In this document: in pieces, positions 57,363 through 64,000 of the stretch | Layout of the letters: each line of letters opens with the position of its first letter | How positions within the stretch are numbered: the first letter of the stretch is position 1 | Origin: Arenicellales bacterium | GTDB taxonomy: Bacteria > Pseudomonadota > Gammaproteobacteria > Arenicellales > JAJDZL01 | Direction of reading: 5' to 3' | Assembly (NCBI GenBank): GCA_958295885.1 | Contig: OY282380.1 | Coordinates: forward strand, 806,001-870,000 | DNA: 64,000 bases | The notes under the pieces: model-generated | Told to the model about the DNA's origin: nothing | Seen by the model: the letters and a program-made list of their open reading frames with translations, nothing else | The model's database searches: none | Position numbers and translations under genes: made by a program

Positions 57363-59126
57363 TTAACCTTCTTGAATTCCTAACACTTCCTCCAGGTAAT
57401 GATTGTGACCAAACATTCGAACCGAGGATTCGCTGCCGGGTTCAATTCCAAGCTCGCTCATCTCAACGACAACTTTGTCAATAACGAATCGGATGTATCG
57501 AATCGATTTGAAACTGATTTCCTGATCATTTAGATCAACCAGATTCAATGAAAGCCGATCAGCCATGCTCTGCGCCAAATCAATCATTTTGTCAAATGTC
57601 CAGCGCGGATTCACGCTGGCGGAAAGATTGCTCAGCACAACTACAGTTTTTGAATCTGGGTCCAAACCCAATTCCAGCGCAAGCGCATGAGTTGATTCAT
57701 TAAAAGGTACGACGCTAAACAGAACATGTTCCTCTCCATCCGATGACTCAATCATGTCGTAGATCGGAAGATCCTGCTGCATCTGAAGCTGGAATTCTCG
57801 AGCCAGGTAATTCATGGCCTGCTCTGATATGTAGCCTGAATCATCGGATTTGAGCAGTAGCACGACCTGTAAATCCAATTCCATGACTTTGCCATGGAGG
57901 TCTCTGGCGTGATCAAATATTGTGTCGGTTGTCTCCGAAATGCAATGTATTCGGCCCAGAGCCGAAGCCAAGTCTTCGACCATAGTTGAAAACAGCCACC
58001 AATCCCGTTCGCTAACGGGCTCACCAAGATAGAACAATGGAATTGACAGCACGAGGTCTGCGAATTGGACTTTCGCTGAACAGTCTCTCGGGTCACACCA
58101 TCTTTCATCAGCCACATCGAAACCCTGAATGATCAGCGGGGCCCTTGGCTCTATGTTCAGCTTTTTAATTGCCTTTAGAACCCGATGACTTGCAACCAAT
58201 TGTTCTCCGCCAGGCAGCCATCCAATCACATCTACTTCGCGATTTACATTTTCCAAATAATCCGGTGCATCCAATATCAGATCAAATTCTGTTTGAGGCG
58301 AGAAATTTCCGTCAGTCTCCGGCGCTTCCATAGCTACGAGCTCGCTGCCGGGTTTCGGAAGTGTTACTGCCTCTGAAATTACGGATACAGGTCTTAGCAT
58401 CGGGGTGCGGATTTTTCGGCTGCTTGAATCTCTCGTCTTTTTGCCAAAATTGAAACTGTCGGCAAATTCATAAATTTTCGCCATTGGTGATGATTTTTTC
58501 TCCTGAGCGTCACGTTGCCGGTTCGTCGAATCTGTAGCGTCTGATTCATCGCGCTGCTCACTGGAGACCTCGTGCGCCACTGGTTTACCCTCCGGTTCCA
58601 AGATCTGTTCTGGTTTCTGCCGCCAGTCCCGTTCAGCTTCTTCCTGCAGGTCATACACAAGTTCCTGTTCCAAAACCTGCTCAAATTCTTGTGGCAGGAT
58701 CTGTTCAAACGGCTCCTGCCAGTCTGGTTCAGATTCCCGGTTCCAATCCAACTCCGCGTCTTGCTGCCAGGCCAGTTCGGATTCATCATTGGGTAATTCA
58801 AGGTCTTCCACGTAGCTGCTTTCAGTCCCTGGATTCGATGCTTCGGATTTACGATTCATCTCATTGAAGCCGTTCCGATCTTCAATGTTTACAGATGCAG
58901 AACGATAATTTTCGTGATGGTCAGCGTAGACTGGCGTTACTGGCCCCAGTTCAAAGCCGTCAACGTATTCAACTCCATCTGCGAGAGCCATTTGATTAGT
59001 ATTGTGAATGGAGTTTCCTTTCAGTTTCGATGGCTGCGTAAATCGAGAAATGAATATGAATCGACTCAGCAACCAAATCGTAGTCACTGCCACCGCTCCA
59101 CCGAAGATTAAAATAGTGATCATCAT
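57363..59126 (-). CDS. zipA: Cell division protein ZipA, enlarged form
   Basis: ZipA anchors FtsZ to the membrane in gammaproteobacteria. The protein opens with one membrane helix (MMITILIFGGAVAVTTIWLL), continues with a very acidic, Trp/Gln/Glu-rich linker at about 95-210 (SELAWQQDAELDWNRESEPD) and has C-terminal folded parts; the FtsZ-binding domain is likely about 455-580 (EEHVLFSVVPFNESTHALAL). At 587 residues it is much longer than E. coli ZipA (about 330). A stretch at about 285-440 (DYLENVNREVDVIGWLPGGE) looks folded and may be an extra domain. The call rests on the anchor, the C-terminal domain and the smc-zipA-ligA order. Its ATG overlaps the smc stop (TAATG). Confidence 0.8.
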   Translation of the reverse strand: MMITILIFGGAVAVTTIWLLSRFIFISRFTQPSKLKGNSIHNTNQMALADGVEYVDGFELGPVTPVYADHHENYRSASVNIEDRNGFNEMNRKSEASNPGTESSYVEDLELPNDESELAWQQDAELDWNRESEPDWQEPFEQILPQEFEQVLEQELVYDLQEEAERDWRQKPEQILEPEGKPVAHEVSSEQRDESDATDSTNRQRDAQEKKSSPMAKIYEFADSFNFGKKTRDSSSRKIRTPMLRPVSVISEAVTLPKPGSELVAMEAPETDGNFSPQTEFDLILDAPDYLENVNREVDVIGWLPGGEQLVASHRVLKAIKKLNIEPRAPLIIQGFDVADERWCDPRDCSAKVQFADLVLSIPLFYLGEPVSERDWWLFSTMVEDLASALGRIHCISETTDTIFDHARDLHGKVMELDLQVVLLLKSDDSGYISEQAMNYLAREFQLQMQQDLPIYDMIESSDGEEHVLFSVVPFNESTHALALELGLDPDSKTVVVLSNLSASVNPRWTFDKMIDLAQSMADRLSLNLVDLNDQEISFKSIRYIRFVIDKVVVEMSELGIEPGSESSVRMFGHNHYLEEVLGIQEG

Positions 59127-62100
59127 TATGCCGCGTACTCCTGAGCTTCTTGAAAATTGACAGATAAAATTCTAGACGAGTTTGGTTCCGGCATGGTTAC
59201 ACCGAGCAGCAAATCCACAGACTCCATCGTGATCTTGTTGTGAGTAATCATTACGAGCTGAGTTGAATTCGACAATCGATTCAGCGCAGTGCACAGACGA
59301 CCAACGTTGTCATCATCTAGTGGTGCGTCGATCTCGTCAAATAGGCAGACTGGAGAAGGATTGATCTGAAACAAAGACAGCAGCAGCGCAATGGCTGTCA
59401 ATGCCTTTTCTCCACCTGACAGAGATTGGATGTGATTTATTCTTTTTCCTTTCGGCTGAGCAAAAACTCGAACGCCTGCCTGATCGGGATAATCACCAAA
59501 CCGTTCCAGGTAGCCACTGCCACCACCAAACAGCTCGGGAAGAATTTTCTGGAAGGCCTCATTCACCAGATCAAACGATTCCAGGTAACGTTTTCGAGAT
59601 TCTTGATTGATCTTTTTGATCGTCTCTTTCAGCGTTGCAATGGCTCGACTTAAGTCAGCGTGCTGCGCGTCCATGTATTCTTTACGCTGAAGCTCTCTTT
59701 TGAATTCTTCCTCAGCGCCAAAATTGAGCCTAATGTTGTCGAAGCGCCTGAGTCTCTCACCTAAGTTGTGCAGGTCCGACGCTGTCTGGGCGACATCAAA
59801 ACTGTCATCGACATCGTCAAGCACAATCTCAGGCGAAGTATTTCTTTCAAGTAATTTTTCCAGAAGTTCGCTGACTTGAACATCAAGCCGGTTGACATCG
59901 ACTTTCCGGTCCTGAATTTGGTCCTTCATGCTTTCCATGGAAATTTGAATTCGGAGCCTTTCCTGGTCAAGCGTCCTATAACTGACTTCGGCCTCATTGA
60001 CTTTGTCTCGCTTGGCGCTTAGCCTCGCTTCCAGATTTTCGGATTCCTGCAGGTGCTGTCCGAGCTTCTCAGTCAGCAAAGCTGTTGGGTCACTCGTTTT
60101 TGACAGCCTGTCCTCAATCACCGATCGCTCAAGCCGCGTCCTGTTCAACCGTTCTTCGCGCTCGACAATCGATGATGCAGCATTAACAAGATCAGACTCG
60201 AGTTTTTGAACCTTCATTTCTACTTTATGTAGAGCGACGATGGTTTTATTCACGCAAAGCTGCTGATGCTTCAGCACCTGTCTTTCTTTCTGGAGCCGTC
60301 GTGAAACTTCCAGCTGCTTCCGCTGAATGTTCTCCAATTTCTTTTCTTCAGCAGCAGCATGCGACTGCAGTTCACCGAGTTGACCGTCGAGATTTCGGAC
60401 GGTCTCGTTCGCTTGACGGAGCCGGGCGCCAAACTGTTCCAGATTCGCAGCCGATCTTGCATGACTGACCTGCACTTTGGAGCGCTCATTCAGCAAACTT
60501 GCAATTTGACTCGAACAATCCGTCTGTTGCGAACGAAGCTTTCGAGCCTTTATCTCAAGCTCCAAAACTGAGTCCTTCGTCAATTTAAGCTGTTGTTGTT
60601 TTTCCTGCTTTTGATCTTCGATTTGGCTGACCTGCTCCTGAAAAGTCTGTATTAATCTTGCAGTTTCCAAAATTCCGGATTCGGCTTCTCGCTTGACCGC
60701 TGGTGAAAACCAATTGGCGCCAAGCATTGCTCCTTCTGGCGTAACCACAAATTCACAAGCGCTGAGATCATCTCTCATTGACCAGGCTTGTGTGAGTGAG
60801 TCTGCGACGAAAACGCCGCTCAGCAGTTCTTCAACACCAGAATCCGAGCATTCCACGAAATTTTCCAGCGTCGGTTTTGATTTCTTATTTCTGTCGCGGA
60901 GAATTTTTGCTTCAAAGAAAAACAGACGAGCTGAAAAATTCTTATTCGCATTGGCAACAACCGACTGAAGATCATCCACTTGAATTCCAGAAAGCTTATT
61001 TCCGAGAACCTGATCGACTGCTCGTTCCCATCCATCTCGAACCGTTAGAATTTCGGAAATTCTTTTTGAATTCGACAGACCACTTTCATTGATCCACAGG
61101 TCGATCTGGTCATCATTCTGCGACATCGAAGCAAGACTTCGTTCCAAAGTTCGCAGTCTGATTTCAGCCTCTTGCGATCGGTCGCGAAATTTTTCCAGCT
61201 GAATTTGATGCCGATCACTCTCCAGTCGTCTGTTTAAAAGCAATTCTTCGGTGTGAGCAATTTTCTGTTTCAGGCCTTCATTTTTCTGAGTCAGCTCGTC
61301 AAGAACTTGCGTAATCGAGTCAATTGCTTTGGAGCTGGTTTCAGATTCCAGGAAGTCCAATTTTGATTGAAGATCTGCAATCAGTGCGACTTCCGTCTTT
61401 TTTTGGCTCGCGGTATCGTTCAAGCGGGACAATGCCAAATCGCGAGAACGTACTGCTCCCATCAATGCCGCATGAATTTCATCGAGTTCTTTCTGAGCCG
61501 TCTCAAGGCGCAGCTCACACTTGAGAAGACTTTCTTCTCGACCCTGTAATTTCTCCGACGTCTCTGTCACCTGCTGCTGAACCTGAGCAAGTTCGATGCC
61601 TGAATTTTCTTTGCGAATCTGCAGCCGTGCCAAGGATTGTTCCAGTCCAGTCATTTGCTCTTTTTGAGAAGCAAGAGTCTCGATGTCTCTTGCTCTGTTA
61701 TCTCGAACCTGCTGAATCTGACCCTCGACATTCGAAATATCTGAACTGACGCGATAATGTTTCATGTGCAGCTGGTTTAGTTCGCTGTTAACTTCAAGCT
61801 GGTATTTGCGCGCCAGCTCGAGTTCAGATTCTACGCCGGTGAACCTGTTGATTTTCTTTTGCAGCTCGACTTCCTGCTTTGACAGCTGTGCCTGCCAGTC
61901 ATGCAGCTGTTCTGACTTTTGTTTCCACTTTATGGCGATCAAACGCGATTGGAGCAAACGAGCCTGTTGTTTGACGGTTTTGTAACGCCGAGCGTTCGCT
62001 GCCTGAACTTTCAGTATTCGAAGCCTTTTTTCGACTTCAGAGCGCATGTCATCCAAGCGCTCCAAGTTGTGCTGTGTCTTTTTGAGTCTCAAACCCGTTT

Positions 62101-62635
62101 CGTGACGTTTCTCACGAAAACGGGAAACTCCCGAAACCTCTTCAAAATAGGCGCTCAGTTCCTTTGGTTTGCTTTCGACAATCTGGCTGATCATGCCTTG
62201 TTCGATAACGGAATATGAGCGCGGTCCGAAACCGGTGCCCAAGAATATTTCGCGAACATCAAGGCGCCTTGCTTTGGTTCCGTTGATGAAATACTCGGAA
62301 ATTCCATCTCGGGTCAGCGTTCGACGAATCGATATTTCAGCATATTTCATCAAGTGGCCGTAACAGCGTTTCTGCGAGTTGTCAAACACAAGTTCGACAC
62401 TCGCTCGTGCAGCGGGCTTACGCTGCTCAGAGCCGTTGAAAATCACGTCGTCAAGGGTTTCTCCTCGGAGGCTCTTCGCAGAAGATTCCCCCATTACCCA
62501 ACGTATTGCGTCGAAGACATTCGACTTGCCTGATCCATTCGGACCGACAATGCCACAGAGACCGTTGGGAAGATAGATTACAATTGGGCTCAGGAACGAC
62601 TTGAACCCGGAAATTTTAATGCGTCTTAGTTGCAA
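59126..62635 (-). CDS. smc: Chromosome partition protein SMC
   Basis: SMC compacts and segregates the chromosome. The 1169-residue protein has the N-terminal ATPase half with Walker A GPNGSGKSNVFDAIRWVMGE at about 31-50, two long coiled coils, a hinge at about 510-660 (VRDGWERAVDQVLGNKLSGI, then GAMLGANWFSPA), and the C-terminal half with signature LSGGEKALTAIALLLSLF and Walker B VCLFDEIDAPLDDDNVGRLC. Length is standard. Most gammaproteobacteria related to E. coli use MukB instead; an smc-zipA pair indicates a lineage outside the enteric group. The partner genes scpA and scpB are not in the window. Confidence 0.97.
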   Translation of the reverse strand: MQLRRIKISGFKSFLSPIVIYLPNGLCGIVGPNGSGKSNVFDAIRWVMGESSAKSLRGETLDDVIFNGSEQRKPAARASVELVFDNSQKRCYGHLMKYAEISIRRTLTRDGISEYFINGTKARRLDVREIFLGTGFGPRSYSVIEQGMISQIVESKPKELSAYFEEVSGVSRFREKRHETGLRLKKTQHNLERLDDMRSEVEKRLRILKVQAANARRYKTVKQQARLLQSRLIAIKWKQKSEQLHDWQAQLSKQEVELQKKINRFTGVESELELARKYQLEVNSELNQLHMKHYRVSSDISNVEGQIQQVRDNRARDIETLASQKEQMTGLEQSLARLQIRKENSGIELAQVQQQVTETSEKLQGREESLLKCELRLETAQKELDEIHAALMGAVRSRDLALSRLNDTASQKKTEVALIADLQSKLDFLESETSSKAIDSITQVLDELTQKNEGLKQKIAHTEELLLNRRLESDRHQIQLEKFRDRSQEAEIRLRTLERSLASMSQNDDQIDLWINESGLSNSKRISEILTVRDGWERAVDQVLGNKLSGIQVDDLQSVVANANKNFSARLFFFEAKILRDRNKKSKPTLENFVECSDSGVEELLSGVFVADSLTQAWSMRDDLSACEFVVTPEGAMLGANWFSPAVKREAESGILETARLIQTFQEQVSQIEDQKQEKQQQLKLTKDSVLELEIKARKLRSQQTDCSSQIASLLNERSKVQVSHARSAANLEQFGARLRQANETVRNLDGQLGELQSHAAAEEKKLENIQRKQLEVSRRLQKERQVLKHQQLCVNKTIVALHKVEMKVQKLESDLVNAASSIVEREERLNRTRLERSVIEDRLSKTSDPTALLTEKLGQHLQESENLEARLSAKRDKVNEAEVSYRTLDQERLRIQISMESMKDQIQDRKVDVNRLDVQVSELLEKLLERNTSPEIVLDDVDDSFDVAQTASDLHNLGERLRRFDNIRLNFGAEEEFKRELQRKEYMDAQHADLSRAIATLKETIKKINQESRKRYLESFDLVNEAFQKILPELFGGGSGYLERFGDYPDQAGVRVFAQPKGKRINHIQSLSGGEKALTAIALLLSLFQINPSPVCLFDEIDAPLDDDNVGRLCTALNRLSNSTQLVMITHNKITMESVDLLLGVTMPEPNSSRILSVNFQEAQEYAA

Positions 62636-62741
62636 GTTGCTGTTTAGCCTTGATAAACAAATTGAGTTTTCGTTTTGATGTGATAGGACTTTTCACATCG
62701 ATAACCAATGGGATACTCAAAATCCCATTTATTCGTACAGA

Positions 62742-63347
62742 TCAGTCATATGGGACGGTTTGTTGCAATGACGGACGACTCGCCACAGATTCGTGCCATT
62801 TCGTTAAATTCGGACGCCCATCTCTCCAATTTTCCATAGGAAACCGAAAATCAAGGTACTCGAGAGCGCAGGCGATCGTAAGCTGACCGATGTTAAATCC
62901 ATTCGCAGTGTTCTGAGTATTGGAATCCAGATGATCAAGGGAGCGCCGTACGGCGGCGGCATAGCGGGTGATGGCCGCCTGGGACTGCTCTTGAGCCGGT
63001 CGTCGACTTTCCAAAAGTCTGCCTACTGCGGCTTCCATCATCCCGTCCCCCAGCGCCTGCTGCATCAGAGCACTCCATCGTTCCTTGGAATTCTCTGGAA
63101 ATAGTCTAGGCAAGCTGCTCAGGCTGTCTAAAAATTCACAGATGACGGGTGAATCAAAAAGAACCTGTTCGTTTTCAAGCGTCAAGGCGGGAACTTTCCC
63201 GAGCGGATTGGTTGCGGGCAAATCAGTTTCAGGTGCCCAAGGGTTCGTCAGCTCTCGCTCAACTTGATTTTCCAATCCACATTCAATAATTGTGACTGAA
63301 ACTTTTCGGACGAATGGTGAAGTTGTTGAATAGCGCAGTATGAACAT
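62742..63347 (-). CDS. Glutathione S-transferase family protein
   Basis: A 201-residue protein with the two-domain glutathione transferase fold. The thioredoxin-like half has the start ILRYSTTSPFVRKVSVTIIE with Ser at the usual active position, the cis-Pro motif GKVPALTLENEQVLFDSPVI (VPAL, then DSxxI for glutathione binding) and the helical half FNIGQLTIACALEYLDFRFP, where the usual Asp of GxxxTxADxxL is Ile-Ala-Cys. It resembles the YibF-like group. The substrate is not predictable. Confidence 0.87.
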   Translation of the reverse strand: MFILRYSTTSPFVRKVSVTIIECGLENQVERELTNPWAPETDLPATNPLGKVPALTLENEQVLFDSPVICEFLDSLSSLPRLFPENSKERWSALMQQALGDGMMEAAVGRLLESRRPAQEQSQAAITRYAAAVRRSLDHLDSNTQNTANGFNIGQLTIACALEYLDFRFPMENWRDGRPNLTKWHESVASRPSLQQTVPYD

Positions 63348-63584
63348 AATTGAATTCCGAGCAGCGAATTGTGGTATAGGAATTCGGCCGGTTGATATTG
63401 CCGATAATTTGAAAATCGTCTGTTCTTGTGGTATATAACCGATTCTAAACTATCAAAGTCTAGACAAAACAAACAGTAGCAAAGCTAGATTTAATTTTAT
63501 CATATTCTCCCAATCCAAAAACGCAATATTTTGGTTTGATTACTCTTTACAGTCATCCTTGCACCAGGCACCAATAAGGTAACC

Positions 63585-63944
63585 ATGAATCGAGCACAGC
63601 GCGAACGCTTTATGAAGATACTGACTTCATGGCGTCAGGAATTACTGAATGAGTCATCCCGTACCGTTCACTCTTTGCAGGATGAAACCATCAATCACCC
63701 TGATCCGACTGATCGGGCAAGTCAGGAAACTGAAATGTCGATCGAACTGCGAAACCGCGACCGGGAACGACGATTGATTCGTAAAATTGAAGAGTCGATT
63801 GCCCGGCTTGAAATTGGCAGTTATGGATTTTGCATCAGCTGTGGCGTTCCAATTAACATTGAGCGGCTTGAAGCGCGCCCGACGGCTACACTCTGTCTTG
63901 ACTGCAAAGAGTGGGACGAAAGAAGAGAACGCCGCGGAGTTTAG
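63585..63944 (+). CDS. dksA: RNA polymerase-binding transcription factor DksA, short N-terminus
   Basis: DksA acts with ppGpp on RNA polymerase. The 119-residue protein has the coiled coil with the tip HPDPTDRASQETEM, holding the two Asp residues needed for function, and a zinc finger with four Cys (CISCGVPINIERLEARPTAT, then CLDC). It begins at the position of E. coli residue 33 or so (MNEAQLAHF), lacking the N-terminal segment. An in-frame TGA upstream with no other start codon between shows that ATG 63585 is the true start. So the classic zinc-bearing DksA is present but trimmed. Confidence 0.93.
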   Translation: MNRAQRERFMKILTSWRQELLNESSRTVHSLQDETINHPDPTDRASQETEMSIELRNRDRERRLIRKIEESIARLEIGSYGFCISCGVPINIERLEARPTATLCLDCKEWDERRERRGV

Positions 63945-64000
63945 CTTTTTCCTGCACCCTTTTGGCGCGCGTTCATCCATGCATCTGACTGGCTGCGGCA

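Overview
The window reads as chromosomal DNA of a gammaproteobacterium of moderate GC. The smc-zipA-ligA order, a DksA gene, ratA/ratB near smpB and ssrA, queA, acnA and yciB (septation protein) all point there. About 40 genes look intact. Between them lies an unusually dense set of broken genes and decayed mobile elements, which suggests a genome that has been losing genes, perhaps host-associated (inference).

Layout. 1-6.3 kb: a type I restriction-modification operon (hsdM-hsdS-hsdR, minus strand, hsdR cut by the window edge) followed by a decayed large serine recombinase that runs into the 3' end of ssrA; this looks like the right end of a genomic island in the tmRNA gene. 6.3-9.8 kb: ssrA, smpB, a homocysteine methyltransferase, a periplasmic thioredoxin-like protein, ratA, ratB. 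10-17.4 kb: accessory DNA with a frameshifted DUF2335 gene, a triple-frame tyrosine recombinase, and a string of small broken minus-strand genes (DUF1874 ring-nuclease/AcrIII-1-like, DUF1640/CCDC90-like coiled coils, an NYN ribonuclease-like gene), an orphan antitoxin-like HTH gene and an IS3 remnant.

17.6-38.1 kb: metabolic core on the minus strand. It holds a BCCT carrier coupled to a lipoprotein with two predicted binding domains and a C-terminal membrane anchor; a CoA/sulfur set (acyl-CoA synthetase, iron alcohol dehydrogenase, MetY, CoA-binding protein, DUF1285, thioesterase); a Liv-type ABC importer flanked by two CoA ligases; and queA with a sulfurtransferase. 38.1-40.7 kb: an IS1595 scrap and two damaged haem protein genes (truncated haemoglobin with an internal TGA; cytochrome c with its haem motif mutated to CLTWH).

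40.7-46.6 kb: a MATE exporter, tRNA-Leu(CAA), yciB, acnA and an Hsp20 gene with a likely sigma-32 promoter. 46.6-54.9 kb: a second accessory zone with an IS1380-family transposase split by a degraded group II intron, an intact exonuclease-BRCT gene next to an unknown protein made of two repeats, and an Rpn-family nuclease gene that is both broken and partly duplicated in tandem. 54.9-64 kb: ligA, a large zipA, smc, a glutathione S-transferase and dksA.

The best candidates for something undescribed are the BCCT plus two-domain binding protein pair, the exonuclease-BRCT plus two-repeat protein pair, and the decayed 11-15.6 kb element carrying a DUF1874 gene. No CRISPR array was seen.
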